A stretch of 64,000 nt of DNA from Chrysomallon squamiferum (taxonomy: Eukaryota > Mollusca > Gastropoda > Neomphalida > Peltospiridae). This document shows positions 1 to 12,511 of the stretch, one piece after another. A program made the translations under genes and the position numbers. Positions within the stretch are counted from its first letter, which is position 1. The number at the start of each line of letters is the position of its first letter. The notes below the pieces were generated by a model, which searched no databases, had not been told where the DNA came from, and was given only the letters and a program-made list of their open reading frames with translations. The DNA lies in NCBI GenBank assembly GCA_012295275.1, contig CM022674.1, positions 16,631,649 through 16,695,648 of the forward strand. Reading direction: 5' to 3'.

Positions 1-177
1 AGTAACAAGTTATTTATGTATAACTATATAAAAAATTAGGACATGATAACAGATATGTTTGTTAATAAATATTCCATTGTTATAAATAGGTTTAGTATTA
101 CGGTTACAGTTAGGGTTAAGATCAGGGCTGGTATAAAATTTATCTTAATATCAGTTATCCTTCAAGATTATTTCATT

Positions 178-200
178 TTTTTTTTTATTTTTTTTTTATT

Positions 201-266
<66 letters not shown>
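178..266. repeat. T-rich tract with (TTTA)n core
   Basis: A run of T interrupted by about eight TTTA units and ending in more than 30 consecutive T. It explains the open frame across it. A second T20 tract lies near 328-348. Apart from these, bases 1-750 show only AT-rich DNA with no gene I can support. Confidence 0.9.
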
Positions 267-268
<2 letters not shown>

Positions 269-751
269 CGCGTAAATATAGACGCAAGAGTTTATATTAC
301 CAAGTTGCTCTTCTTTATGACAAAGTTTTTTTTTTTTTTTTTTTTTTTTCGTTGTTTCTTTAGTGGTAAATGGAAGAAAGAAAACTTTCTAAGTTTATAG
401 TTGCCAAATGTTACCAAACTTATTAAGTCATTCCGGCTGTAAAAAATAACTATGGTTATTATTATTAAAACCTTAAAATAAATCTGTTACATTAACATTC
501 ATATTCATTGCAGTCTTTTCTCAGTTCATTATTTTCGTTTCTCTACACATGTACGTAAAGTATATAATTCAGAAATACTATGTCCAAAACGAACACATTT
601 ATAACATAAGAATTCAAAAATCTGGTTTTATTTACAAAAATGTAAACCATGCCTTATGCACATTAGATATTGCTAGATATGAAATATGATTACAACTAAG
701 ATAAAGAACTTAGATCATTTAATATGGAGCTGATGACTCTATTTCATTCTT

Positions 752-760
752 CTTCTTCTT

Positions 761-835
<75 letters not shown>

Positions 836-836
836 T
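752..836. repeat. Compound microsatellite (TTC)n(TTA)n
   Basis: About 13 TTC units pass directly into about 14 TTA/ATT units. The same TTC-to-TTA compound recurs at 17260-17340 and 38898-38957, so this is a recurring mutational pattern or a shared mobile seed rather than a one-off. Confidence 0.95.
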
Positions 837-1090
837 TATTGAATCTTTATTTATTATTATTTTTTAATTTATTTATTTGATTTTATCACTGCAATACATA
901 TAGCTTCTTATTATAATTTTTATTTATTTATTTAGAAGAGGACTGATACCAGTTAATTACTGTATTTATCTTTTGGATCTTATTCTTTTCAAATATGTGG
1001 TAAGTCTGATTTATTTTATTTAAGGGTACACCAACCCTAGCACGTGACAAATACAAAGCAGATTCAACAGCTAAGGCTGCAGGCAAGTTA

Positions 1091-1277
1091 TTTAAATTTT
1101 CTTTCTTTTGTGTTTTCTCATTAACTGTCTCCCTGTCTTTTCTCTCCAGATTCACAGAAGTCTCACCTTATTAATTTAAATCTTTATTTAAACTTTCTTT
1201 CTTTTGTGTTTTTTTATTAACTGTCTCTCTGTCTTTTCTCTCCAGATTCACAGAAGTCTCACCTTATTAATTTAAAT
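1091..1277 (+). repeat. 96-bp tandem duplication carrying a splice-acceptor-like tract
   Basis: Two copies of about 96 bp (1091-1186 and 1187-1277) differ at only a few positions. Each contains a long pyrimidine tract ending in TCTCCAG followed by the same 25-30 bases. If transcribed on the + strand, two identical candidate 3' splice sites stand 96 bp apart just before the candidate exon at 1297. Confidence 0.8.
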
Positions 1278-1296
1278 CGTCTGATGTTGTTTTCAG

Positions 1297-1389
1297 AACA
1301 GAACTGGACACTCTACATGAACTGTGGCTCTGTGATGTTGCCGCTCAGTCCCTTGGTGACATCACAGATGAAAGTCTTACATAATGCAG
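1297..1389 (+). CDS. Candidate internal exon, unrecognised
   Basis: A 93-bp segment flanked by a good acceptor (GTTGTTTTCAG) and a good donor (GTAAAT). One frame is open throughout (begins QNWTLYMNCG). Another reads ELDTLHELWLCDVAAQSLG and stays open until a TAA close to the donor. Base composition is clearly richer in G+C than the surrounding DNA, which favours an exon. I do not recognise the product. An upstream stretch near 1025-1081 may be a further exon with a GC donor, but that is weaker. It could also be a decayed exon or chance. Confidence 0.3.
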
Positions 1390-1543
1390 GTAAATATATA
1401 GGCACTTTATTACCTACACTCCGGGTGTTTTCTGGATCGTCATTTATAAATTTTACTTGCTACAGGTAAATCATTTCCGACCTTTTCTACCGCATCGGTT
1501 TGTTGTGTTTTTTTGTTGTTTTTTTTGTTTTTTTTTGGTTATT

Positions 1544-1544
1544 T

Positions 1545-1591
<47 letters not shown>

Positions 1592-1620
1592 TTTGTTTAT
1601 TTATTTATTTTTTTTTTTTT
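1544..1620. repeat. (ATTT)n microsatellite with poly-T
   Basis: About 16 ATTT units with one GTTT variant, followed by T15. It produces the two overlapping F/L/I/Y-rich frames here, which are not genes. Confidence 0.95.
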
Positions 1621-1825
1621 TGTAGTTCTGTCTTTCTTTCTTTTTTACTTTCTTTCTCTCTCTCATGTTTCTATTTGTCTATAGTCAGACTGAACGAGTA
1701 TTAATGTTACACAGCATATTATTATGAAATAAATTAGTCAATAATAATAATCCCTCAAAAAAGGGATAAACTTTCGATAAGAAAATATTTTATTTTCATT
1801 GATAATTGTTGTTGATGGAATAGGA

Positions 1826-1910
1826 AACATACATACATACATACATACATACATACATACATACATACATACATACATACATACATACATACATACATAC
1901 ATACATACAC
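1826..1910. repeat. (CATA)n microsatellite
   Basis: About 20 CATA units, giving MYVC-type repeat frames on the minus strand that are not coding. Downstream, 1928-2080 holds two imperfect copies of a short segment around ATTCAAAAT.CTAAACTACATAC. From 2080 to 2900 I see unique AT-rich DNA and no gene. Confidence 0.95.
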
Positions 1911-2901
1911 AAACGTACGTACGTACATACATAGAATATTCAAAATCCTAAACTACATACTTGCGAATGCCCAGTTTCCCACAAAAAAGATTCACGCAGA
2001 AATGACGAATATTGTCTATGTGCAGAGTTTAATCAGACGTACACAAGACAGAGAACATTCAAAATGCTAAACTACATACAAAGATGAATCTAACAGACCG
2101 TACATAAACTTTTAGAGCTGTCACAGAAGAAACCCACAGGACATAATAAAAGTGGTGACGCAGATCTCGTTGCTGATTTCGAAAGCTTCTCATAAAAGTT
2201 GAAGCTTCAGGGCGCCAAAGATTTAGTTCTGCCGATCAGTGATAAAAATAAAAAGATTCTTTTCGAATAAATAAAGGGAGAGAACTCTACTGGTCCTGTC
2301 AAAGAGTTATCTGTTTTAGTTTAGACACTGCAGACGATCGTCGACTGGCGACCTTTCGAATTTACGTCTGCCCGGGTTAAAAAGCTACGTTAACATTTCC
2401 ACTGGTGCAAGATGTTTCTCGTCCTTTTTTGCGAGATTAAAAATTAAAAATTAAAAAAAAGGAGTAAAAGAAAAACTGAGACTGAACATCTCTACCAGCT
2501 GGACAAGTCTGTGAACTAACTGGTCAATTTCCGTGCATCAGTGATCAAATAATAATTTAGCAGTAAGAAAGTTAACGGTAATAATAGTAATTTGCACTGA
2601 CATCGTTTATTTTTAACTATCATACATACAGAATATTTAAATAAAAGATTAAATACTTCTAACAGCTCTGTTTATACTTCATGTTAATAATCCGATAGCT
2701 GTGACAGTTATTCCACCATGAAAGGTTTAAGCTCGTATTTCTTTGTAAGAATTTGTAGTCCTGTTCAAGATGTATACAGAGAAATGAGGTGTATGTACAT
2801 TCGTCATTTATTTCCTGCAGCCTGAATTCAAAACATAATGATCAGATAAACTACCACAGTCTTAAAATACCTGTATTTTTTTTTTTTTTTACTACTTTAT
2901 T

Positions 2902-2904
<3 letters not shown>

Positions 2905-2942
<38 letters not shown>

Positions 2943-3039
2943 ACTACTACTTTATACGTACATACATACATACATATGCTTATTTATTTATATATATTTA
3001 TATTTATTTATTATTGTTTTATTATTATTATTATTATTA

Positions 3040-3077
<38 letters not shown>
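2905..3077. repeat. (ACT)n and (ATT)n microsatellite cluster
   Basis: About 12 ACT units at 2905-2950, then CATA and TTTA units, then about 20 ATT units to 3077. It ends directly beside the left target duplication of the hAT element at 3095. Confidence 0.9.
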
Positions 3078-3102
3078 GTCAATGTTACTACTACAGCTAA
3101 AT

Positions 3103-3348
3103 CATAGGTTTATAACCTGGGGGTCGCGAGATCGTTTTTCAACAACTTGACTTGGAAGGAGAAATAAACAAAAACATGTAGATAGGTTTGGGACCCGTCA
3201 CAGTGAATATAGATTCCTTTTGTACTGTCTTTGGTTGATGAAAATATGGTAACCCTAGATATTATTGATAAATGTTTTTAAAGGGGTCATCTGTCGTATT
3301 GAATTGTTCATAAGGGGTCGCGGTATGAAAAAAGTCCGAAAACCAGTG
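3103..3348. mobile_element. Non-autonomous hAT-type MITE, 246 bp
   Basis: The element is bounded by an identical 8-bp direct repeat, agctaaat, at 3095-3102 and 3349-3356, the target-site length typical of hAT elements. Its ends are imperfect inverted repeats (left CATAGGTTTATAACCTGGGG, right ends AAAACCAGTG, reading CACTGGTTTTCGG in reverse). Both subterminal regions carry GGGGTCGCG, a sequence style common in animal hAT MITEs. There is no transposase frame inside, so it could only move in trans. Confidence 0.85.
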
Positions 3349-3748
3349 AGCTAAATGGTAAGTACTATAGTTTACCTTTTATTTATTTTTTTTTATTTTT
3401 TATTATTATTTTTTTTTTTTTTTTTATTTTTTTTTTTCAACACACAGAGACACACACCTGAATGTAGGTCTCTTAAATCTTATTTCTAAATCCAGTTACT
3501 CAAAGTGCAGGTGAATCTTTGCAATAGCGAATACATTAAAAAATATATATAGACTATGTTTGCACTTCAAAATAAACTGTTACTATCGGCTACGAACTTT
3601 GCTTTTGCTTCGTGACCGATTTTTTTTTTTTCTTTTTTTTTTTTTTTTAATGTAAATTCATACCACGATATGTTCTTGAACCAACGTTTATTTACAAAAA
3701 CTGAGTTATTATTTTACCTGTGCGTGACAAAAGGAATGACGCACCCTT

Positions 3749-3948
3749 NNNNNNNNNNNNNNNNNNNNNNNNNNNNNNNNNNNNNNNNNNNNNNNNNNNN
3801 NNNNNNNNNNNNNNNNNNNNNNNNNNNNNNNNNNNNNNNNNNNNNNNNNNNNNNNNNNNNNNNNNNNNNNNNNNNNNNNNNNNNNNNNNNNNNNNNNNNN
3901 NNNNNNNNNNNNNNNNNNNNNNNNNNNNNNNNNNNNNNNNNNNNNNNN
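3749..3948. other. Assembly gap (200 N)
   Basis: Exactly 200 undetermined bases. The round number suggests an arbitrary scaffold gap size. The open frames that span it are artefacts. Confidence 1.
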
Positions 3949-5950
3949 AGATATTTATTATTTATTATATTTTTTGATTTGTATTTTATTTATTTATTTG
4001 TTTTTATTACTATATTGTGGCATGAATTTAATTTGTTTTACATGTGTGAAATCTCCTTATACATAAACTTCGTCTGGTTATCCCAGCTTTATAAACATTT
4101 TCTATTGCCTTTATTACACAGCATCCCATTCTAAGTTCACTAAGTTAAAAATGTCACATACATATACCAGATTGTTTGTGTTTTGTTCTTCTCAGATTTT
4201 GCTGATGTTCTCATAATGGATACAAGTTGTTTGGCGAAAAAAGTATGGATTCCTTAACAACAGGTTTTGTGTGTTAAACAGGGCTGAAATGACGACAACT
4301 AGTTATTGTTAGAGCAATCAAAACGGTTCATGTTTGTTGGCTTATTTTAGTGATATTGGATTTAATATATATGTATGTATGTGTGTGAGTGTTAGGGGAG
4401 GTGTGTGTGCATAAACTGTACTTATATATATATATATTAATTAGGTTTCACAAATGCTTAAAGTGCTTTAAGTAGATATCATAATTTCTAGAAAGATCAG
4501 GGTAGATGAAAAATATATATATATAAAATAAATAAAAATAAAATAAAATTTTCTATGTTATTTGTCTGTTCATATATTATAATTCATTCTTTATTAACAT
4601 GCGAACACAGTAAAATTTAGGGTATATGCAAAGTTTTAGAGCATGGTGTAAATAATAATAATAATAACAATAATGCTAATAATAATAACAATAATATAAG
4701 TGATAAATGATAATAATAATAATAATAATAACAAAACGTGGATCATTTGAGGATGATGATAACTGGATACATTTTAAATAAAACTGTCCCGTTCTCTGCA
4801 AATGTTGAAGCTTGGAGAATAATCATTTTATACTACTGTGGAAGACAGTTCCTTATTGTGTCAGTATCATACTATCTTGAATTTGATCTATGGAGAACCA
4901 TTTGTCATATGGACAAAATATAAAAGCTGTTTCCTTTATTTATTTCTACTGTATGGTAAATAAGATATTCCAAGACAATATTCATGTTTATTTTTTATTA
5001 AAATGGTCTAACTTCAGGTATCTGAAGAGACACTGCACTGGATCTTGCATTTATATTAAATTTGATCTAGTTAATTTGAAAACAGTACTTAGGTAACCTG
5101 GGATTGTGCTGTTTTGAATAAAATGGAGAAGATTTAGTTTGATTTGTTTGGAACTGAGTTCCATCCGGCAACATATTTATCAGTCTAATCTTATTTTGCT
5201 CCAATATATTTGCGAGGGGTTGACTTCAAATATAAACTGAACATTTTTATTTTGCGTTTAGTATTTCTTCGATAGTACAACACACCAAGATGAGCTGGTA
5301 GAGCCAACATGAAGTTAGCATGCAGTTTTATTCCTATATATATGTATATTATTTTTTCTTTCAAATGGAAGAATATTGTTTATATTTTAATAAATCTTCA
5401 TGGATTTTTTCTTAGTTACTCTGTATGGTGACCTTCTATGGTCATTTCCGTTTTGTCAATAATAGAATATATGTATATATATATATATATAGGTCTCACT
5501 TAATGAAAAATAGAATATATTGTTCATATAAAGTTCTCGTTTTATTGACGGAAGGGAAGTCACTCTAGTTTATAAGTAGGTGAGCGAAACAGACGTTTAA
5601 AAATTAAATAAAGTACGAAAGAGAGTACAGAATGAAAAATGGTGTTAAAAACACCCCCTAATCGGTATTTTAAACCTAATATAAAAGCTCAGTTTATAAA
5701 CTATGTCAAAAAATAAAATAAAAATATAGTCAAAATAATAATAATAATAAGAAGAATAATAATAAATTAGCTAAAATGAAGTTCATATTTAGATGCCCTA
5801 TTTATAGATTTATTAATGTTATATAATAATAACTTATGTGTGTGATTACAAGCATCCCCAGCTTCATCACCCCCATCATATGTTGGTAAACTATCCATCT
5901 TTTTACATTGTAACTTCTGTTGCTTCGACTTATTCTAATATTGTATTATA
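3949..5950. other. No gene seen; AT-rich with short repeats
   Basis: Scattered (TA)n near 4420 and 5475, (AAT)n near 4650-4730 and 5738-5765, and otherwise unique AT-rich DNA. The short open frames at 4738-5096 match no family I recognise and have no convincing splice context. Confidence 0.5.
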
Positions 5951-5953
5951 ACG

Positions 5954-7741
5954 TTATCCAGTTGATTTTTCAGGTGTTTCGGAGGCGGTTAAATAATTGA
6001 CAGTAGTCAGCTTGATGTTGACTTTTGCTAGAGCATTACTGAAGTTAAGTCTGTCCTTGTCGTATTTAGGACAGTAGAAAAGATAGTGTCTGACGTTGTA
6101 TAGTTTATGGAATTTGTCGCATTTTTCCATTAGCCTGTGTTGGAGTCTATGTCTGAAGTCGTTTAGTCCAAAAGTTACTCCCACTCTGAGGCGGGTTAAA
6201 GTTTGAGTTGTTTTGTTGTTGACTGAGAGTGGGCTGGGAGAGTTTACTTGTGGCTTAATGATACAGTGTCGTAGTCTGGTTCTGTTGTCCCAGTCTTCCT
6301 GCCAAGATTGTATTAGACTGTTGTGCGCTACGGTCATAATTTCATTACAGTTGTATTTACTTTTAAAGTCAATTGTTCTGTCTTCTAGGGACGTTTTAGC
6401 GTTTGTTTCTGCTAGATCATTTCCAACAACACCCACATGAGCGGGAACCCACTCGAAGGTGACTTTGTGTCCTTTTTAAGTGAAACAGCTGGTAATGTCG
6501 ATGATCTCTTTAATGTACTGGGAGCTGCTAAATTTGAGTTTGAGCAGAGTTTGCAGTGAGCTGAGGGAGTCAGGATGAATTCATTTTTTTTTTTTTTTGT
6601 TTTTTCTCGTAAGTTTGAGTTAGGACCCATTTAAGCAATGTTAGGATAGCAGATAGTTCCGTAGTAAAGACGAATAGATTGGTAGGCAGTCTACTTCTGT
6701 AGTTGAAGGGTGGGTCGGGTAGTTCTTGCCTGACATGAAAGGACATGCTAGTTCTTCACGTGACAGGGTTCTAGGAGCCGCCTGTGTATATGCGAGTGTA
6801 GTCCGAGTAATAGTCATGTAAGGTTGCTTTAAAGATTCTATTTTTAAATGGGTCGTGTTCAGTTTTTGAGACTTCATGTCTAAGAGTTAAATGTACGTCT
6901 AGCTGTTTTACAGTCCACAGGGGTTCCAAGGGCAGGGGCTTACGTTCTAGATCTTAATCCAGTAAATTCAGGCTATTGGGTGTCCTGTGTGTTATATTTA
7001 ATGATGATTTCATGACGTTATGATATGGTAGGTTATTTGGGATTATTGAAGTTATAGGGTGGGTTGGGATGAGATTTTTAATTTGGAACCAGTGTTTCAG
7101 AGACTGTTTGCTGCACCTAATTTTGAGAGGAAGGATATTTAGTTCCACAAATAGCCTGTTAGTTGGTGTGTCTGGGGAGACCTTGGCAATAATGTGTAAA
7201 GTGTTATTGTACACGGTCTCCAAGCGGTTGAGCTGCTATTCAGAAACACCGCTGAACACATGGGATCTATACTGGATTATCGATACTATCCAGTTATGTT
7301 CAGTGTTATAGGAGGCTAGCATTGGGATGTGATTACTGCTGATGTTGTTAAGGACTGTCCATTCACAGTTACATGCCATTCTTTCAGACACTGTTGTGAT
7401 ATCATGGCATGTCATGATTTATACATGAGTGTTTGGTAAGTCCCCACAGGTGGTTTCTGCTATTGAAATCACCCAATATAATGGAATTATCGATGAATTT
7501 GGAGGGAATACTTTTAGTGTAGTGTTCTAATGTTATGTTATTTTGATGTTTGCCTGGTGTAGTAATTAAAAACGTTTATGTTTTCAGCCTGGCCATGGAT
7601 TGTTATACAACTGTCTCTATGTTGGGATTGTAACTGGTTAGTGGGATGCGTGAGTAGGGAACTCACAGATGTGAACGTAAGAACAAAAAAACAAACAAAC
7701 GCAAAACAAAATGTATGTAGGAAAAACTGACATAATTTCAT
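5954..7741 (-). pseudogene. LINE (non-LTR retrotransposon) ORF2 relic: endonuclease + RNase H, RT core missing
   Basis: On the minus strand, pieces of one ORF2 can be followed through several frame changes. From 7741 down: an endonuclease segment with INVFNYY and, near 7470-7510, ILGDFN.RNHLWG (the APE-type GDFN motif); then a segment with ISSNHIP, the usual endonuclease end; then at 6954-7290 a post-RT region (YRSHVFSG, LETVYNNTLHIIAKVSPDTP, LPLKIRCSK); then RNase H pieces (TTELSAILTLLKWV near 6630-6690, FEWVPAHVGVVGNDLAE near 6410-6470); and a C-terminal region with TRLRVGV and H.....CPKY ending at the TGA before 5954. The endonuclease end runs almost directly into the post-RT part, so the reverse transcriptase fingers/palm with the F/YADD box is absent. 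A poly-A/T run near 6585 breaks RNase H. RNase H after RT points to an I-like superfamily element (family knowledge; exact clade not resolved). It is dead by any reading. Confidence 0.8.
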
Positions 7742-8069
7742 GGACTACTCTATCCAGTTAGCAGCAAAGAATCACTGATATGAACCGTCGCACAGAGAGG
7801 AGAGTACATAACATGGTCATTATTATACCAGCTGTGAAGACTACCAAATCCAGCTCTCTTGTAAATAGAAAACTAATTTACTGAATATATATGGCCACAA
7901 CAGCTAACTCTTGTGCACTTTACAATAAGCTATACAGGAGTTATCTCTCTTTCATTTATTCATAGATTCTATTGCTATTAACTGATGGAAAATTTATATG
8001 TACGATGTTATCCTCTGAAGTAACCCTTTTATTCATACTTTTAGTGGGTTTTTCATATGAAACAGTTCC

Positions 8070-8345
<276 letters not shown>

Positions 8346-8456
8346 TATGGTGAAGTTTAGGATTATTGTTTAACCTCTCCATTTTTTTAATTCGTATTTT
8401 AGACACAACCATGCGTTGCTTAACATAGAACGGTTATATATATGTGTGTGTATTAA

Positions 8457-8516
<60 letters not shown>

Positions 8517-8530
8517 CATCATCATCATTA
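8457..8530. repeat. (ATT)n(ATC)n microsatellite
   Basis: About 20 ATT units followed by four ATC units. It gives a leucine-repeat frame that is not a gene. Bases 8531-9160 carry no recognisable gene. A (GAT)n/(ACT)n cluster lies at 9030-9110. Confidence 0.9.
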
Positions 8531-9194
8531 TATACGGTTATATATTCTAATTCAAGACCACGTTCCCGAAGATGTCACCATAACGACTTAGTAAAACAAA
8601 AGTCGTTTACTTGTCGTTACGATGTCGTTTGAAGTCTGTCGCAATAAAGAGAATCACTGTGTCGTTATTTTGTAAACATGTCTGACAAACCAAGTAGATG
8701 GTTCAACGCACGCACCAAAATGTCATAGACAGGAACTATAATCATTAGCGGATGATGTTAGTGATTATTAGCATATGTTTTTTTTTATGTAGTATGCAGA
8801 ATAAACGACGAAGTTAACAACTGTTTGTTAATAACATTCATCAAGACACTTCGAGATCACGAACATCCTGTGAACATATTAACGATATTGCTGTACAAAA
8901 AGATGGGTGCGGGAACATGGCCACAGAAAATGAAATTTTTGTTTTCATTTTTCGTTTCATTTCATCCTGAACTTTTTGCTGTTCTTAGCGATAAAGAAAA
9001 ACAAAAAAAAAAAAAAACAAAGTTTATGAAATGATGATGATGATGATGATTATGATAATACTATTACTACTACTACTAATAATAATAATACTAATACTAC
9101 TACTATAATAATAAATACGCTAGCGGAAAAAAGACCCCAAAATTCAACATTTTACACACAGATGTTTGATAACCGATATAGACATACATACAAA

Positions 9195-9480
9195 AAATGT
9201 ATTATCTTTCACACACCTACATTCATATAAACATGTGCATTTTCTTTCACATGTATAAATACATATAAACGTACATTATTTTTCATACACATAAATATGT
9301 GCATTATCTTTCACATGTGTACATGCATATAAAGATATACACTCTTTCACATACTTATATATGCATACAAACATGTATACTATTTTTTACACATACACAT
9401 ACATATAAACATGTACATTATCTTTCACATATATACATACATAAAAACATGTACACTGTCTTTCACACACATACACAGAT
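9195..9480. repeat. Degenerate CA/TA-rich minisatellite
   Basis: Five to six imperfect copies of a roughly 40-60 bp unit built around CATATAAACATGTACATTATCTTTCACA. The H/Y/T-rich frame at 9299-9703 is its translation and the CA-rich DNA that follows, not a credible protein. CA-rich DNA continues to about 9960. Confidence 0.65.
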
Positions 9481-10116
9481 AGCAAAAACTATACTCAGTC
9501 TCAAATACAGACATATTCGTACATATCCACTGATTTTACATTCATACACATACATACTCCAACACAAACACATTCACACACACCTACGTACATACACAAA
9601 AACACACACAAAATCAAAGACACAAAAGCACATATCTATAAACACCCACACTAACAGATGTTTGTCATACATAAGCTCAATTACACACCCACTCATGCTT
9701 TAACATTTCAAATAGAGGTGAATAGTATATACTGTGTGTAAGTTTAAGAAAGGGAGATAAGTAAGGCATCAACTAATAAAAAATAAAATACGGGTAATTA
9801 TATTTTGCAACGATTTTGTTTTGTTTTAACAGTAACACGCTCGCACTCAATGAAACACCTACACTCAAAAACACACACCAACACACAAACATAAACTGAT
9901 ACATACAAATACACACAGCAACATACACAAATACACAGTGACATACACAAGTACACAGTGACATACGCTAAAGTGCGCGCCTTTCCTCTTCTTATAATTT
10001 ATTTCTTTATATTAACAAAAGTGATAGGTTTACTTACATATTATCCTCAGTCACTGCATTATATTTATGTAAAATGTAAAACAGATTAAAAGTAAGTTCA
10101 TTTTAACAAAAAGGGA

Positions 10117-10176
<60 letters not shown>
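10117..10176. repeat. (AAT)n microsatellite
   Basis: About 20 perfect AAT units. Confidence 0.95.
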
Positions 10177-10177
<1 letters not shown>

Positions 10178-10345
10178 TTCAAAATAATATTAATTTCATC
10201 ACATTATGTTCTTAATGTTCACAAACTTGTATGTAACATTATAGATTAGTAAACAAATCTGACTGTAGTTTAAAACAAACGTGTTGTTATTTCTTCCTTT
10301 CAGCCTTCTTATGTAAAAACTGATTGTTAATATTCCGCAACTACC

Positions 10346-10540
10346 AGCTTTCTTAGTATGTACTAGAAGCTTTGTCACTACAAACTTATCAACTTTATTA
10401 GTATGTACTAGAAACATTGTCACTACAAATTTATAAACTTTCTTAGTGTGCTACTACTAGAAACGTTGTCACTATTAGTTTATCAACATTCTTAACATGA
10501 ACTACTAGAAACATTGATAACTACAAGTTTATCAACTTAC
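10346..10540. repeat. Minisatellite, about four units of 54-60 bp
   Basis: Units share TACTAGAAACATTGTCACTACAAA and TTATCAACTTTCTTAGTATG. Copies start near 10346, 10400, 10455 and 10510 and differ by substitutions and small indels. Confidence 0.75.
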
Positions 10541-10655
10541 TTGTGTGTATGTTTGTATGTATGTACGTATGTACGTATTCTTAAGAAAAAGTTATGCGAG
10601 ATTAGATTGTGAGTATTTATATCTCTCTCTTTTCTCTTTCTACATAGATACAGAT

Positions 10656-10664
10656 ACACACACA

Positions 10665-10734
<70 letters not shown>

Positions 10735-10767
10735 CACACACATGTGTGTGTGTGTGTGTGTGTGTGT
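10656..10767. repeat. Compound (CA)n(TA)n(TG)n microsatellite
   Basis: A CA tract, about 8 TA units, then CACACACATGTGTGTG. The CA and TG arms are complementary and could fold as a cruciform. It accounts for the repeat frames on both strands. Confidence 0.95.
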
Positions 10768-11094
10768 CTCCTTGAAGTAGCTAGTCTAATGGCAATCTTA
10801 CTGAATATAAATCCGTTTTCTTTGTTTTAAGAAAAATGGCTATTTCTGCTCTGGACTTCATAACGTTATGAAACGAAGGTCTGTAGTCTACTTCGTAGAT
10901 CAGTGGCGGATATAGAATTTTGGGGAAACATACATACATAGATACAGAGTTAGATAAACAGATAATGATATGTGTGTGTGTGTGTGTGTATGTTTAAGAA
11001 ATACTTTTAGATATGTGTGTGTTTGAGCGTATTTATATGTTTAAGAACGTTTGAATACAGGTATTTGTGTGGTAGACAGAGAAAACGGGTATTG

Positions 11095-11099
<5 letters not shown>

Positions 11100-11144
<45 letters not shown>
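11100..11144. repeat. (GT)n microsatellite
   Basis: About 22 GT units close to the left end of the pogo-like relic at 11169. A shorter GT run lies at 10972-10988. Confidence 0.95.
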
Positions 11145-11147
<3 letters not shown>

Positions 11148-11168
11148 TTTGTTTCATGTGTACGTATA

Positions 11169-11508
11169 CAGTGGACTCTGTCAAAAGCGGATTCACTTGG
11201 GACCAACCATAAGTGTCGTTTTAGACACAGTGCCGGCACACAAAAATTAAATATATGTACTTATAAAAATTGAAATGACATTCATTTTTTTTTTCGTAAT
11301 TCTCTCTAAAACAAACTTCTCTATCTTGACCTCCAATATTTAAAATTCTGGTTTCGGTAGCAGGAACGAAAGATTTAATTTGTTTTATCATTTTAAGAAT
11401 ATCAGTGTAAGAATGTTCGGTCGCTAGGTCATTGTGTGTGTCATCGATCCATTCAAATTTTTGAAGGTGTCGGTCGTTACTCTTTGCCGAAATGTTAGTC
11501 TGGTACAA
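11169..11508 (-). mobile_element. Possible pogo/Tigger-like DNA transposon relic (3' end)
   Basis: The sequence from 11169 starts with CAGTGGACTCTG just after a TA dinucleotide. It continues with AAGCGGA, CTTGGGACCAACC and AAGTGTCGTTTTAGACA, which resembles terminal repeats of Tc1/mariner-pogo elements (family knowledge). The minus-strand frame at 11221-11508 has a non-repetitive acidic stretch (FEWIDDTHND, then DILKMIKQIK) reminiscent of the C-terminal tail of Tigger-type transposases. No opposite terminal repeat was found, so this would be a truncated copy. The protein match is weak; the frame could be unrelated. Confidence 0.35.
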
Positions 11509-12455
11509 TTGTTGCTAATGGTCACTATGTTTTATAATGTCAAACATTTCCTGTCTTCATATTTTAAATTTCATTAGTATTAGTATTAACCCGCGGCAAA
11601 GTCTAGTCTCTTCTATTTATTTATTTATTTAATTATTATTTGAAACAGATCACTTGAAAGTTGAATATCGATACATTTTGGCTCCATTTTGTCCAACGGT
11701 CTACTGAACACATTCTGCGATCAGTCAGTGGACTTTCGTTATTTCTGTCAAATGCATTGTTTAGTGTTGTGATTAGAGTTTGACAATAAACACAGTTCTT
11801 CTAAACTTGTATACGAATTAATTTTCTATTATATTATACAGTTTCTATTATAGACGCTATTTATACCTCTTACAATCAGTGTGAAGCAAATTTTAGTTAC
11901 TTGTTCTACTCGTAGATGCCATTAAGGAATGTACGAATTGTAGGTAAGCCTATGTCAGATATTATGCGCTCTTTGCTAAATGTACTAACCGGCTATCATG
12001 TGGTCAATTTTGAGACAAACAAATCAGTTGAATCATGGTTGCCAGCTTACAATTTGCATTTGTTACTGAAAATGATATTCATGGTACTCTAAGAAATTTT
12101 TGCTCGAAAGTTAAATTAAAAATAAACTGAACTTAATACCTTAGTAATTAATTTTCAAAACTTGATTTATTTTAGCTTGAAGTGTAGATTAGCTGAGTCA
12201 GAGAAAACATCTACAATGGCCAGATGATAAGTAACGTTTGATTGCAGTCAAGTCACAGCAAGTATAAAGCTAAGAAAACTATTTTGTGTTTCTCTTATCA
12301 ATTATCACACCTGTGCCTTCAGTTGTCTTTTTTTCATGATTTCAGACAGTTTATTGCCCATAATTAGTACCTGCAACATCTTTCTGGAGTGTACTCCAAC
12401 CTTTAGCCGCAGTTTGTGTATTGCAAGGAGTATAGTTAAATATCAAATAGTTTAA

Positions 12456-12511
<56 letters not shown>

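Noticed and set aside
3670-4134. Open frames spanning the N runs (here, 42774-43148 and 62544-63034)
   Set aside because: The frames are continuous only because N codons are counted as open; the flanking sequence shows no domain.
9299-9964. H/T/Y-rich proteins on both strands
   Set aside because: They come from CA/TA-rich minisatellite DNA without splice sites or domain features.
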